Shown in pieces: positions 11,648 to 24,840 of a stretch of 64,000 nucleotides of DNA (within the stretch, counting starts at the first letter, position 1; each line of letters starts with the position of its first letter). The DNA comes from Adiantum capillus-veneris (lineage: Eukaryota; Streptophyta; Polypodiopsida; Polypodiales; Pteridaceae): NCBI GenBank assembly GCA_014529385.2, contig CM043953.1, positions 77,118,872 through 77,182,871 of the forward strand, written 5' to 3'. A model generated the notes under the pieces. That model did not search any database and had not been told where the DNA came from. It was given only the letters and a program-made list of their open reading frames with translations. The translations under genes and the position numbers were made by a program.

Positions 11648-11839
11648 ATTTTGATGAACCTCCTACTCAACCGCATGAACCTGAACAAATTTTAGACTAT
11701 CATGATTTATGACGTGTCATCATGTAGATTGACAAGAATTAGTCAAATGAAACCTTGACCATGCATGCAATGATTTTGGTGAACCTCCTACTCAACCGCA
11801 TGACCTGAACAAATCTTTGACTATCATGATTTACGTACA
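11648..11839. repeat. About 125-bp tandem repeat, second copy split by Ty3-2
   Basis: The unit starting 'attttgatgaacctcctact' (11648) recurs at 11773 ('attttggtgaacctcctact'). The second copy breaks off at 11839 and continues after the Ty3-2 insertion at 20753-20810 ('agaattagtcaagtgaaacc'). The first unit therefore shows what the uninterrupted target looked like. Confidence 0.85.
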
Positions 11840-13428
11840 TGTCATAATAATCAATATCTAATTCTCCTAAATGATTTTCTCATATTAAACTGATCATTTA
11901 ATGTGGGGAAGTGCCAAGGGAGAAAAAGCTAGAATATTGGTTAAGTTAGCAGACCGGCCACAGTAGGGATCCAAAGGAGGGAAAATAGGGATCCAAAGGG
12001 GGGGCCATATGCAAAAGAGCCATGTGAAACAACGGGCTAAAAAGACCCTAAGGTTCAGCCCATTAAGACTTCCAAAATGCTAAGGTTCCAAAATTCAAAG
12101 GTTGTGTCCAAAGGTTAACCTTAGGGAAAATTGGATGCTTAGTGTGTACCCAAAAAGTCTTTCTGCATCCCTACATGGGAGGGGGCGAGCCCCAAAGCTA
12201 GGGGATGAGAGAGAAAACCACACACACACACACAGGCTCCCTTTACACAAAGGGAATGAGGGACACATGTCAGCTCTAGGCCAGATGCCCACAAGGTGTG
12301 CCCAATTCCTATTGGAAGACCCTTGAAGTGGACCAATGAGAATTAAACTAGAGTAAATCTAGTTTAATTAATTTAAAAACATTTAATAAAAGAAACCAAT
12401 AAGAATTAAGTGTCCTAGAAGACTATTGGGCAGTCTCCCAAGGGGTCCAATGAGCATTCAGAAGCCCCATGGCTTGCCTGATTCCTATTGGCCAGGAGGC
12501 AAAGGGGTCCAATGAGAGTTTAGTTTAATTATTTAATTATCTAAAGCTCTCACAAAAGGGGAAAGGGGGACACATGTCAGAAGGCTATCACTTATGCTGC
12601 TTAATTCCTATTGGCTTGACCTGGGGAGGTCCAATGAGGAAAAAGCCAGCCTAACTTAGCAGCTAGGGCTCGCCCAAGAGAGAGAGGGGGCTGATTTTTG
12701 CTTGGCATTCACTCACACACTCTCACACTTGACCATGTGTGAAGGGAAAACACTCTATCTCTCCCAAGCTTTAATGGAGAGCTCATCACCTACTCCAAGC
12801 TTGTGAGATAGAAGCCTACATCAACACCCTCTTGGCATGTGGATGCAAATCCAACCAAGAGCCAAGCTTCAATGCATGCTCATCTTCTCTACCAAGCTAA
12901 TTACTAAGCTAAGCTATGCTAATATGAGTGATTATGTGAGGAGATGTACTTCTTTCTCGTAAGATACTTCTTTTTCCTCTCAATCTACTCTCATACCCTG
13001 CTAGCTCTCACCATCTTCGAAGGTGTGTGAGGTCTTGGGTCTGAGAACGGGGATAATTCAAGTTGTGTTTGATTAAGTGTTTTGCTTGGTGTATGAAGCT
13101 TCCATCTTCATTGCACTAGCTAGTCTTGAAGGAACACAAAGAATTGTATTGTACAATGTCTCTCTTGATGGGAGAAACCATAATACAAAGCCTTTTGGAG
13201 GGGGGACCGGCTCCATGCAAATCCGGTCCTCAACTGTTGTCAATAGCTTAATTGCTCTCTCTCTTTTGAAAGTATTGTCGATGCTATCTAACTAGGTGTT
13301 ATGCTTTTTGTTGCTCTCTCCACCCAAGCACTCTTGTAATTCTCATTAGGAATCTATTCTAATGAAATGCCCACTATGTTCATGCTAATTTCCGCTCCAA
13401 ATAAGATTTTAGGCCATTAAATGTTACA
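11840..13428 (+). repeat. 5' LTR of Ty3-2
   Basis: 1589 bp, beginning TGTCATAATAATC and ending AATGTTACA. It contains a CA microsatellite (about 12220) and a short inverted pair GGACCGG...CCGGTCC (about 13204-13230). Its outer ends resemble those of the minus-strand Ty3-3, while the middle differs. Confidence 0.93.
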
Positions 13429-13429
13429 T

Positions 13430-13443
13430 TGGTATCAGAGCTC
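13430..13443 (+). other. Primer-binding site of Ty3-2
   Basis: TGGTATCAGAGCTC starts two bases after the LTR and is complementary to the 3' end of plant initiator methionine tRNA, apart from the last bases. Confidence 0.9.
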
Positions 13444-13845
13444 AAGGTTTCTTTTTTCTTGCTCAAGAAGGGAGGTCCTCAAGCTAGCTACAAATGGTTG
13501 GTATTATTAATTGCCTGTGAGTAAGTAGAATAGGGATTTTTCAGCCTTGCAGTGCGCCTGCCTTTGTGCAGTTAACGGGGCATCACCGTCGAGAGCTATG
13601 GTCTTAATAGTGGAGTCCTACGGGGCTTGCCTACGGCTTAACCACTATTGAGCTATTAGAAGCTTGACAGGAGCCGGTGCTGTTTTGGTGTCGAAAGACC
13701 CTCTCTTCTATTCCTTGCAATTAATGGTATTCGAGCCGCGGGTACAGTAGCTTGAGTGCTTTTTCTAAAGGGGTAAAGAGGAGTAGCAACTAGGGCTTGA
13801 AGTGCCAAAGTACACCTAAAAAGTTTACACCTAAAAGTTGTTAGA

Positions 13846-16800
13846 ATGGCTGACAATATTAAAGAGAGTGAAATTAATGTTGATAACTTTGATTTTGCTC
13901 ATGAGCAAGCTACTAATGATGCTTCAATGCTTGTTAATTATCTTGTTTCTAGGCTTCAACAAGCCATGGGCAATCCATCTCTCCAAAGTGAAGTGCAACG
14001 GCAGCTCCGTGCTCACGGGATTCTCCAAGTCATCACCATGACGAGAGAACACCTAGGAAGCCTCCTTGTGAGACTACCAAAAGAGGTCTCTCTCCGATTC
14101 GGGAAGAAGAAGAGAATCCATATGAAGGGCTCAAGAACTTACTTCTTGATGATGCATCTCCTTCCCAAAGGAGAACTCAAGAGCCTCCACCGAAGGAACG
14201 AGAAAGAAGCGAGTCTCCCGCCACCTCGGCGGAGATGGCTCCACGAAGACGGCGGGCTAAACGCTCTCCATCACCACCAAAGCGGAGAAGACCATCACAC
14301 TCTTCTCCACGCCATAATTCAAAGAGGGATGATAAAAAGCAAGAGAAGAAAAAGGCGAGAAAGAGGACACCCTCTTCTCCATCTTCTTCATCCTCTTCCT
14401 CTTATGAAAGCTATGGTGAAGATGACAAAGATCAAGACAAGAAAAAGGCGAGAAAGAGGTCACCCTCTTCTCCATCTTCTTCAAATTCTTCATCTTCTGA
14501 AGAAAGTGATGGTGCAACTTTTGAACCATCAAAAAGAAGAGGCCATAGGAAATCCTATGCCGCATGGAAGAGGTCGTCCAAGCTGAAGAAATTCAAAGAG
14601 GGAGGGAAGAGCATCTCTTTCCTTACCTATGATGGCACCTTCGGTGCTACAGACAAAGTTTTGGCCTTTATCCAGCAATTCGATGCGGCGTTTGGAGATG
14701 AGGGCTTCACGGAGTCCTCTAAGCTACGCCATGTAGCTATGCACTTTCAAAAGTCCGCCAGACAATGGTGGTCTAGCCTACGAGCCAACGGTGAAGCTCC
14801 ACGAACATGGAAGGCTTTAAGAGCTTCCATTATGAAGCAGTTTTTGGCCACCGATGCCAAAGACAAAGTACTCACCGAATGGCGAAGCTTAAAGCTCTCT
14901 CCCAATGAATCCATCCACAAATATGTAGACAAGTTTTGGGACCTACAACTCAAAGCCACTGTCTTCAAAAAGTTGGATTTTGGAGAGCAAAAGCAACAAT
15001 TTTGTGCGGGCTTAACCGAAGAAATGGCGGAGTATGTCAACTCCCAAAGGCCACGTACCATATCGGCGGTAATACACCATACTATGGTGGCCTCGCGAAT
15101 CAATTTCCAAACGGGGGGTAAAAGAAATAATAAGCCCCCGGAAAACAAGGGTTCCAATGAGCCTAAGGGGAAGGACAATGTCCAAAAGTCTCCTAAGGGC
15201 AATTCCAACAAAGCTAAAGAGAAGGGAGTTTACAAAGGAAAGAATAAACTCTCTCCTGAAGAGCTTGAGCGTTATCGTAAAGATAACCGGTGTTTCAAGT
15301 GCGGCGAACAAGGGCATGCGTACCGCGCTTGTCCCCAAAAGAACAACCGCCAAGATCCTCCTAGAGCTTCTTTGGTTGAAATCCAAGAGGAGGAGATTCA
15401 CCAAACTCACCACAAAGGATCTCCTCTATGCCATGCTTGGGGAAAGGTAAGAGAACATGATGCTTTTATTCTCTTTGACCCTGGTTCTACTCACAATTTC
15501 ATATCTATGGAGTTAGCCACCAAGCTAGGCATACAATCCTACGAGATGGGAGATATCCTACCCGCAGACAGTGCCTTCAAGGGGCAAGAAGCTTCAGTCA
15601 CTCCCTTAATCGGGAAATTGAGGCTTCATGTCCAAGGCTATGTGGACAAAGAGGATTTCTTTATCTCTCCTCTCAAGCATGAGGATGTAATCCTAGGGGC
15701 ACCATGGTTTGACCGTCTGGCTGCCCATGTTAAATTTCCTGAAAGGAGAATCTCCTTTAAGTTCAGGGAAAAGGACATGTATATAGATGCTAGGGAGATG
15801 GGTAACACCATCCCCATTGTACATACACCAGCTTTCAACAAGTCAATAAAGAGCTCTATTTCCGTGTACATGATTTTTGTTAAAGATTCTCAAAATGAAC
15901 CTAATGCTTTAGCAAAAGAAAATAAAAGCAACCAAAAGGAATTAGAGTTATCCAATTTTCTCAAGGGGTTTCAAGATGTCTTTATTGACGACATCCCTTG
16001 TGAGCTACCTCCTAAACGAGGTAATGACGACCATGCAATTGAACTTCTTCCAGGAAGTTCACCGCCTAACAAACCTCCTTATAGAGTTTCTCAAGCTCAA
16101 CAAGAGGAGATTATGCGGCAAGTGCATGAGTTAATTGAGAAGGGCATGGTTAGGCCTAGCTCATCTCCATTTTGCTCACCTGTGCTATTAGTGCAAAAGA
16201 AAGACGGCACATATCGTATGTGTGTCGACTATAGAGCACTAAATAGGATCACTATCAAGAATAGGTTTCCCGTTCCACGGGTAGAAGACCTATTTGATAA
16301 GCTACAAGGATCGACCTACTTCAGTAGGATTGACCTAAAAAGTGGCTATCATCAAATAAGGATAGTTGATCAAGACATTGTAAAGACCGCATTTCGTACT
16401 ACATTTGGTCTTTACGAATACATTGTCATGCCTTTTGGCTTGACTAATGCACCAGCCACATTTAACCGCTTGATGGAGAAGCTGTTCAGGCCTCATCGAA
16501 CCTTCACTGGAGTGTTCTTTGATGATATTATCATCTACTCTAATTCATTAGAGGAACACAAGCAACACCTCCAGGTAATATTTCAAGTTTTAAGAGAGAA
16601 TAAACTTTATGTTAATCGAAAGAAAAGTGAATTTTTCTTGCAAGAGATTCAATATTTAGGTCACATTATCTCTCAAGATGGAATCCAAATGGATCCATCC
16701 AAGTTAGAGGTAATAAAAGGATGGCCTAAACCAAGGAATCTTCATGAACTAAGAAGCTTTATAGGTATGTGTGCATACTATAGACGCTTCATAGAAAAGT

Positions 16801-18794
16801 TCTCACAAATTGCGGGACCATTACATGACCTAACAAAGAAAAATGTTAGGTATACGTGGTCTGCTAAGGAGAACAATGCTTTCGAAAAGCTTAAAGAAAA
16901 GCTTATCTCTCAACCTGTGCTTACACTACCGGATCTCTCAAAACCATTTGAGGTCCAATGTGATGCTTGTGGTGATTGCCTTGGGGCTGTTTTGCTCCAA
17001 GAAGGGCACGCCATAGGCTATGAGAGTCGAAGGCTCGACCCTGTTGAGCAAGCTCTAGGCATATACGAAAAAGAACTCCTTGCAGTTCTACATGCCTTAG
17101 ACTCATGGAAGCACTATTTATTGGGGACTCCTTTCATTCTGCGAACGGATCACCAAAGTCTTAAGTACTTCATGACGCAGACCAAGCTCTCCGACAAACA
17201 AATGAGGTGGGCAAATTTCCTTTCGCAATTTCATTTTCATATTGCTCACATTGCTGGCAAGCATAATCAAGTAGCCGATGCACTCTCAAGACGACCGAGA
17301 GTGAATGCGGTTTCCATAGCAACTCACAATGATCTATCTTTAATGATAGATGAGTATGCTATTGATCCCGATTTTAGAGATGTGATTTCAGCCCTTGCCT
17401 TAGGGAAGAAAGAAGAACCATTTACTTTACAAGATGGCTATCTTCTCTATGGCAATAGACTATGCGTTACTAACTCACTACGTGAGAAAGTAATGTATGA
17501 ATCTCATGCTCCCCCATATGCGGGGCATAGAGGGATTCAGTCTACTCTAAAGGGAATTGAAACATATTTCTATTGGCCTACCATGAAAGTGAACATACAT
17601 GAGTATGTTTCCAAATGTGTGGTATGTCAAAAGACAAAATTTGATAGAGGGAAGCAACTTGGATTGCTTCAACCCTTGCCAATCCCTAATTCACCATGGG
17701 AGAGCATATCCATGGATTTTATCTTTGGATTGCCTAAGTCTATCCATGGGAATACGGGAATATGGACGATAGTAGACAGGTTCAGTAAACAAGCTCATTT
17801 TATACCTGTCAAAAAGACTATCAAAGCCCATCAAATGGCAACCCTCTTCATTTCGCAAATTTTCAAGTACCATGGCTTGCCAATGTCCATAGTGTCGGAT
17901 AGAGATCCTAGAATGACCAGTAATTTCTGGAAGGGTCTCTTTGAGAATTTAGGAACAAGGCTAAACTTCTCTTCGGCCTATCATCCACAAACTGATGGCC
18001 AAAGTGAAATAGCTAACCTAACTACTCTCGATCTACTAAAAGCCTATGTAACGGAAGTAGATCAAAGATCCCAATGGGAGAAGTACTTACCCTTAGTAGA
18101 GTATGCTTACAATAACACTGTACATACTTCTACAGGAAAAGCACCTTTCGAGGTAATTGAGGGAAGATCAAAAAGTCCCTTGCTACTTAAGGTACATGGG
18201 AAGATCTTCGCTGCAGATGAGTATAGCCGAGACCTACAAGAATCTTTCCAAAAGATTAAGGATGCTATCTCTATCTCACAGCAAAGGCAAAAGGCTGCTG
18301 CTGACAAGCACAGAAGAGCCCAAGCCTTTAAAGAAAACGATTGGGTCTTGTTAAAGTTTCCCAAGGCTCGATTAAGGCACACTACGGGCAAGAATCCTAC
18401 GGGCCACCAAAAGTACTATGCTAAACTAGCAAAAAGGTACTATGGTCCCTTCCAGATTCTTAGGCCAATCAATGAGATGGCCTATCAACTTAAGTTGCCC
18501 AATCATTGGCTCATACACAATGCTTTTCATGTGAGCCTCTTAAAGCCTTACAAAGGAGAGCCACCTCAAGAACCAACTATTGAAGACCCACCGGAGATCG
18601 AGGACCACGAGGAGGTGCTGCAGCCCGAGTCCATTCTCCGACATGAAGACAAGGTATTAAGAGGCGGTAAGACTATCAGACGATATCTTATTAAGTTTAA
18701 GAATTATCCTTTTGAAGATGCTAGATGGATGCAAGGCATACAATTAAAGGATAACCTAAACCTTGTCAATGCTTACAATGCTTCCCAAGAGTAA
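13846..18794 (+). CDS. Ty3-2 gag-pol region
   Basis: Gag begins near MADNIKESEINVDNF (13846). A Ser/Arg/Lys-rich linker follows (about 14240-14580), then the Retrotrans_gag core (about 14680-15060). The zinc knuckle CFKCGEQGHAYRAC is at 15291, and the protease with FDPGSTHNF at about 15476. Reverse transcriptase (KKDGTYRMCVDYRALN at 16198; FFDDIIIYS at 16517), RNase H (QCDACGDCLGAVL at 16958; LRTDHQSLKYF at 17140) and integrase (zinc HH-CC at about 17505-17630; SMDFIFGLPKS at 17710) follow. A chromodomain-like tail lies at about 18600-18750. The longest single open frame is 14235-18794 (1519 codons). The protein set copies the element's RNA and inserts it in the nucleus. Roughly one break in the whole region; otherwise it looks whole. 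Confidence 0.9.
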
Positions 18795-19155
18795 GCAAAT
18801 GTACAAAATGTTAAAAAAAATGAACAAAAATTTTTGTCTTATAAGACTCTCTTTTTCTTGATTTGTGCACAAAAATGAAGTAGTATGCATGCTTAGATCA
18901 AGTTTGCGGGGACGACGTCTCCCAAACACCAAAGTAGAGCTTGTCACTCTACTATGGAAGACTGATAGGACTAATGTGCAGACATGCTTGCGGCAGCCTC
19001 AGGCTCTCAAGCGCCAAATGGACTAGTCATCCATTATGGAATGATGTCGTAGGGTAACATAGGGATCCTCTACCCGCTAAGAAAAGGACTCATGTATATG
19101 CTTTATCTTCTCTACACCATAGTCGAGGACGACTATGATTTCAAGAGAGAGGTAA
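18795..19155 (+). other. 3' noncoding region and polypurine tract of Ty3-2
   Basis: About 360 bp without an open frame separate the pol stop from the 3' LTR. It ends in the purine-rich tract aagagagaggtaa (19143-19155). The same tract, inverted, borders the 3' LTR of Ty3-3 at 38070. Confidence 0.8.
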
Positions 19156-20748
19156 TGTCATAATAATCAATATCTAATTCTCCTAAATGATTTTCTCATA
19201 TTAAACTGATCATTTAATGTGGGGAAGTGCCAAGGGAGAAAAAGCTAGAATATTGGTTAAGTTAGCAGACCGGCCACAGTAGGGATCCAAAGGAGGGAAA
19301 ATAGGGATCCAAAGGGGGGGCCATCTGCAAAAGAGCCATGTGAAACAACGGGCTAAAAAGACCCTAAGGTTCAGCCCATTAAGACTTCCAAAATGCTAAG
19401 GTTCCAAAATTCAAAGGTTGTGTCCAAAGGTTAACCTTAGGGAAAATTGGATGCTTAGTGTGTACCCAAAAAGTCTTTCTGCATCCCTACATGGGAGGGG
19501 GCGAGCCCCAAAGCTAGGGGATGAGAGAGAAAACCACACACACACACACAGGCTCCCTTTACACAAAGGGAATGAGGGACACATGTCAGCTTCTTAGGCC
19601 AGATGCCCACAAGGTGTGCCCAATTCCTATTGGAAGACCCTTGAAGTGGACCAATGAGAATTAAACTAGAGTAAATCTAGTTTAATTAATTTAAAAACAT
19701 TTAATAAAAGAAACCAATAAGAATTAAGTGTCCTAGAAGACTATTGGGCAGTCTCCCAAGGGGTCCAATGAGCATTCAGAAGCCCCATGGCTTGCCTGAT
19801 TCCTATTGGCCAGGAGGCAAAGGGGTCCAATGAGAGTTTAGTTTAATTATTTAATTATCTAAAGCTCTCACAAAAGGGGAAAGGGGGACACATGTCAGAA
19901 GGCTATCACTTATGCTGCTTAATTCCTATTGGCTTGACCTGGGGAGGTCCAATGAGGAAAAAGCCAGCCTAACTTAGCAGTTAGGGCTCGCCCAAGAGAG
20001 AGAGGGGGCTGATTTTTGCTTGGCATTCACTCACACACTCTCACACTTGACCATGTGTGAAGGGAAAACACTCTATCTGCTCCCAAGCTTTAATGGAGAG
20101 CTCATCACCTACTCCAAGCTTGTGAGATAGAAGCCTACATCAACACCCTCTTGGCATGTGGATGCAAATCCAACCAAGAGCCAAGCTTCAATGCATGCTC
20201 ATCTTCTCTACCAAGCTAATTACTAAGCTAAGCTATGCTAATATGAGTGATTATGTGAGGAGATGTACTTCTTTCTCGTAAGATACTTCTTTTTCCTCTC
20301 AATCTACTCTCATACCCTGCTAGCTCTCACCATCTTCGAAGGTGTGTGAGGTCTTGGGTCTGAGAACGGGGATAATTCAAGTTGTGTTTGATTAAGTGTT
20401 TTTGCTTGGTGTATGAAGCTTCCATCTTCATTGCACTAGCTAGTCTTGAAGGAACACAAAGAATTGTATTGTACAATGTCTCTCTTGATGGGAGAAACCA
20501 TAATACAAAGCCTTTTGGAGGGGGGACCGGCTCCATGCAAATCCGGTCCTCAACTGTTGTCAATAGCTTAATTGCTCTCTCTCTTTTGAAAGTATTGTCG
20601 ATGCTATCTAACTAGGTGTTATGCTTTTTGTTGCTCTCTCCACCCAAGCACTCTTGTAATTCTCATTAGGAATCTATTCTAATGAAATGCCCACTATGTT
20701 CATGCTAATTTCCGCTCCAAATAAGATTTTAGGCCATTAAATGTTACA
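19156..20748 (+). repeat. 3' LTR of Ty3-2
   Basis: 1593 bp, TG...CA, nearly identical to the 5' LTR. Confidence 0.93.
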
Positions 20749-21856
20749 TACACGTGATCATGTACATCCACAAGAATTAGTCAAGTGAAACCTTGACCAT
20801 GAATGCATAGATTAGGGTCTTGCCCCCCATTCCTACCGTAGGCGACATTACTCCCCCTTGGAGAAGTGTTTTCATCCTTAAAAATAAAAGTGGTGATATC
20901 TTCTCAAGAATACTAGTATTTTCCTCATTGGCACCTCTCCCGGGTCCAACTATTTATTTGACCAAAACACCGTTTAGTGGGAGTTTCAATGAAACCAAAA
21001 AGAATATCTTGATCGTTTGCATTGTTGTCCCTTTGTAAATGGATTATATCCAAGATTGGATGAACATGATAGTATTTAGAATCTATTTGTAGCTCACTGA
21101 GTATGTTAAATGAGTTACCACAACTAAGAATGCATAACACAAAGTTTTTCCACGTTTTGAATCCTGATGTTGATTTGGTGTATTTTGTAAGCGCCTCCTT
21201 CTGTGTCAAGAAGCATTTAGACTCCTCTTTCATGTGTCTACCTCGCCTTCTTTTCTCTAGTCACACACTCTTTACAGGAACTCTTTTGGTTGTTGTGTCT
21301 GTGTATGCAATTTTCTCATAGAGACAACACCACTTAAAGAAAAATAGTTTCAAAGAGAAAATGCTTGTGGAATGTGCTTGAAGAGTTGTGTAAGTGTTGT
21401 ATAGCATTAAAACAAGTCTATTGAGATGATATTTGGATGATGATGGCCACCACTGTAGAGGTGATAAAGAGAAAGAGCATTGAAAAATGCAAGTGAATGA
21501 GTGGGAAGGGAGGCAAGGCTTGTTTAAGGAAAAATGAGAAAAAGTGAGCGAAAAAGCATGTTTAAGGCATCCTCTCCTTAAGGCGTGCACAAATATCTAG
21601 GCATGATTTTATTTTACACAAATTTCAAGGTAAAAAATAGCCATTGTGCATGGATTTTACCGTTTGGCTCAATTTTTGAGGCACATGATTGAGAGACCTT
21701 ATAAAGCTTAGAACTCATTTAAGCGTTATTTTCAACTAACCCGCATAGTTTTCTCCCAAATTTTGAGCTAAGTTATCTCGATCGAAGCTACACAAAAGCT
21801 TTGAAAGGGAAAAACACCTCAAGAAGCCTATTCTTGTAAGAAACCTTCGGTCTTGC
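20749..21856. other. Tail of Ty3-1 and unassigned noncoding sequence
   Basis: The first 65 bp or so complete the tandem unit of Ty3-1. The remaining kilobase is AT-rich, with no convincing open frame, no recognised domain and no repeat shared with the rest of the window. It may be the old element's LTR or host spacer. Confidence 0.5.
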
Positions 21857-23082
21857 ATTTCAAAACATTTGCAGTGTTTCTGTTATGCACATATACCTGA
21901 TTCACAAAGAACAAGGTTAGAATCCAAAAGCAAGAAGTGTGTATTTGTCGAATACAATGAAAAGTCTAAGGCCTATAGACTCTATGATCCAAAGGCAAAG
22001 AAAATACTCACTAGCCAGGATGTGGTATTTGAAGAAGGGCCACATACGATGGAGAAACCAGGCTCGTCCACTTTCTCATCAAATGAAGAAATAACTCACC
22101 ATGTGCCAGACCAAAGTCAGATAAAAAATCAAGAGGAGGAGTTGTGATGACAACTCAAATAAATGTAACCAACCTATTGTAGCATCACAGGAAAAGCCGC
22201 TACCAAAGTGAGCTCAATAGCTTTTTGACGCTCGAAACCCTCAGGTTCACAATCCTCATGAAGAGGAGGGGGATTTGCGATGGTTAAAGAGAATAGAGGA
22301 GCAAAGGAGATCCTTTGAACACATTGTCAACATGGCTCTCATGATAGAAATTGTGGGCTTTGTGGTTGATCCAAAGTGTAAGGAAGTGATGCACTCTGAG
22401 TACGATAGCATCACAAAGAATGCCACTTGGAAAATAGTGGATTCGCCTCCAAAGAAGAAACTCATTGGCACAAAATTGGTGTACAAGCTCAAGAATAAAG
22501 CTAATGGCTCTTTGTAGAAGTACAAAGCCAGGTTAGTAGCAGAAGTATTCTCTCAAGTTGAAGGGTTTGATGTTAGTGACACATTCGCTCCCACATCTCG
22601 AATGAAAACTATTCATCTTGTGCTTTCTCTTGATGCTATCTATTTATGGGTTGTTTACCAAATGGATGTTGTGTCTGCATTTTTGAATGGACTTCTCAAG
22701 AAGGAGGTGTATATTGAGCAACCACCAGGGTTTGAGACGTATCATTCAAAACAAAAGGTTTGCAGATTGAAGAAGGCTTTATATGGCTTGAAACAGTCTC
22801 TAAGAGCATGGTATGTCAAAATTGATAAGTTTTTAAAAAACTTGGCTTTAGAAGAAGTTCTTCTAAAGCAAATTTATATGTTCTTAGAGAGAATGGAAAA
22901 CAAGTCATTATTATCTTGTATGTCGATAACTTGATAATCACAGATGACCACAAAGCACTCATCCAACAAACTCATGAGAGTTTGAGTTCTGAATTTGAAA
23001 TGACAGACTTGGGCTTGTTGCATTATTGTTTGGGGATTGAGGTTTGGCAATCCTCAAAAGGTATCTTTCATTGCACCAATTT
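21857..23082 (+). mobile_element. Ty1/copia fossil, copia-1
   Basis: Parts seen: the end of the integrase region (YAHIPDSQRTRLESKSKK, about 21878), then reverse transcriptase (MDVVSAFLNGLLKKEVYIEQ at about 22660; CRLKKALYGLKQSLRAWY at 22760; an LSCMYVDNLIIT-like site at about 22915). It stops inside the RT/connection region (LGLLHYCLGIEVW). Gag, protease, most of integrase, RNase H and any LTR of its own are absent. It is broken, with several breaks, and old. Confidence 0.85.
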
Positions 23083-23091
23083 CCAGGGTCG

Positions 23092-24262
23092 TGGGGCTGT
23101 AGGAGTGACTGCTCGACCCAGCTTGTAGCAGGTATATAAGCAGAGCGGGGGCGGCCATTTCCAACAGAAGAGGCGACAGAAGAAGTTCTAGCAGCTTGCA
23201 GTGCACCTTCTCAATAGAAAGATCGACATAGAACCCTAGCATACCAACAAGATCAACTTGGCATTTTCTGTAGCAGATCAGTCCTAGTGTATCTTGGCAT
23301 TTCCATTAGCAGATCTGGCCTAGAGTTTAGCAGTTTCTTGGTGCTAGATTAGCCAAGTCAATTAGTGTTTTCAGTTTGCAACCCTTAGCCATTGCAGATT
23401 CAGCACCTAGCCTCGCAGATCTCACCTACCCATAGCAGATCCTTGTCGTACCATCGACTTAGTCAGTTTTTACAATTTCAGCCCGTTGTTTTTAGATTTC
23501 ATCACCTACATTTTGAGTTGTCGTCATCGCCATCCTCGCCCGACACAGTGTTAGTTTTCAGCGAAAAGTCAGCATTTTGCAAATTTCATCATTTCAGCCC
23601 TTGCATTTTCAGTTTTCAGACCAGCCTTGTCGTTTTTATCATCGCCGTCAACATCGTCGACAAATTCATTGCATCTAGAGATTTGTGGAATCTATAGCAT
23701 AGAACTCTCGCCATAGAGAAGGGGGCCCTTGGAGGAGGGTTTGAGAACTATCTGGTGTCGTATTCTTCTCTCTCTCTTTCTCTCAGTCTCAAAACTTTCA
23801 TTTACAATAGCATTCACTTTGTTTGTGATCACTACACTCTCTCTCTAAAGTAATGGAAGGCTCTCCCTTTCGTAAGTAAAAGGAACCCTTGAGCACAGTT
23901 CAACGCTCATCTTGAGCAATATCAACATTTATTTCCGCTCCGCCTTACAACTTTTGAGTTATTGCTTTTGGGGCTCTTCTTTTGGCATCCCTTGTAAGAA
24001 TAATTATACCCTTAGGGGCCTCACTCTTTAGGGCATCTAGATGTAGAGTCTAAGAGCAGAGGACCCCTTCAACATGTGAACTTTGCTCAAGCATTAACAA
24101 CCAAAAGGGGCGCTAGCTTTTGGGGCCAATATCTCTGGGCACAGAACTATGTCAGATTGTATCGACTCTCTATTTAACTATGATTAAGTTTGTGAAGTCT
24201 TTTAAGAGATTCTATGCTCTATCGTGCTAGATTAACAACTTGGGGTGCCCAAGTTCGTAACA
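23092..24262 (+). repeat. Candidate LTR with TATA box and decayed primer site
   Basis: A noncoding stretch of about 1.17 kb starts near 'tggggctgtagg' and ends in CGTAACA. It is followed at once by 'aatatcaaagcttcagg', which resembles a decayed TGGTATCAAAGCTT primer site. TATATAA lies at 23133-23139. The copia-1 frame stops at its left edge, so it looks like the 5' LTR of a separate element that lost its coding part. There is no second LTR in the window to confirm the limits. Confidence 0.5.
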
Positions 24263-24840
24263 ATAATATCAAAGCTTCAGGCATGTGCTTTTCTCAAAGC
24301 ATACCGGTCCTACCAAAGAGCAGACACGGCACTTTGGCACTTTGGAAACTCATATTAAAGAATCTTTGTGTCGTGACCCCAGACTTACTAGCCACTCCCA
24401 CCCTTCATACATCGCACATTGGGCGCGCTCCCATATTCATCGCTCTGTCTCATAGGGCATAAGCCATAAAGAATCCGAGATTACACATGGGTTCTCATGG
24501 AGAATTACACCTCTAAACGGGAAGAAAAAGAAAAGTTGAAATCCGGAGTGGAAATGAAGCTTTACTCGTAGGAAGAGTTGGACAGAGCTGTTGTAGATAA
24601 GTTCTTTTTACTTACCTTGATAACTTATCTTGCTTTTTGCTTTTTCCTTATCTTTTTCTTTAAGCTAATTTTTTCAAAGTGAAGAGCTAATTTCCCATGC
24701 ATTGGTCATGCCCATGCCCATGTTCCATGGTGTGAACCAAAAGCGTCTTGCGAGTAGACTAGGGTGTTTGGATTGAGCCCAAATTTACTTGAATAGTATT
24801 ATTTTTTAATTTTTCGTCTTTTAAGTTGGTGAACTACTAC
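24263..24840. other. Unassigned sequence after the candidate LTR
   Basis: It is probably leader and early gag remains. A short plus-strand stretch near 24497-24600 encodes TSKREKEKLKSGVEMKLYS, which is too little to classify. Nothing else is recognised. Confidence 0.35.

Larger units (their letters stand above)
7567..11839 (+). mobile_element. Old Ty3 (Metaviridae) fossil, Ty3-1
   Basis: Parts appear in the usual Ty3 order: gag (about 7574-8500), a zinc-knuckle region (about 8430), protease (LVDDGATHNFI near 8692), reverse transcriptase (about 9420-9890), RNase H (about 10190-10440), integrase (about 10700-11320), and a C-terminal part to about 11710. It is broken, with well over ten breaks. 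Its left end is lost behind CACTA copy B, a SINE lies in its gag, and the young Ty3-2 interrupts its tail, which resumes at 20753. No LTR was recognised. It is clearly older than everything inserted in it. Confidence 0.85.
11840..20748 (+). mobile_element. Young Ty3 chromovirus-type element, Ty3-2, nearly whole
   Basis: It is complete at both ends: LTRs 11840-13428 and 19156-20748, both TG...CA; an initiator-Met primer site; a gag-pol region; and a polypurine tract. It is flanked by a 4-bp repeat TACA (11836-11839 and 20749-20752); a 5-bp match was not found. The LTRs differ by only a few substitutions and three tiny indels over about 1.59 kb (about 0.2-0.3%). At ordinary plant rates this means well under one million years. 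The coding region looks whole apart from about one break. A C-terminal chromodomain-like tail places it among chromoviruses. Confidence 0.92.

Noticed and set aside
23092-24262. 3' LTR of copia-1
   Set aside because: A primer site, not flanking DNA, follows its right edge, so it behaves as the 5' LTR of a different element.
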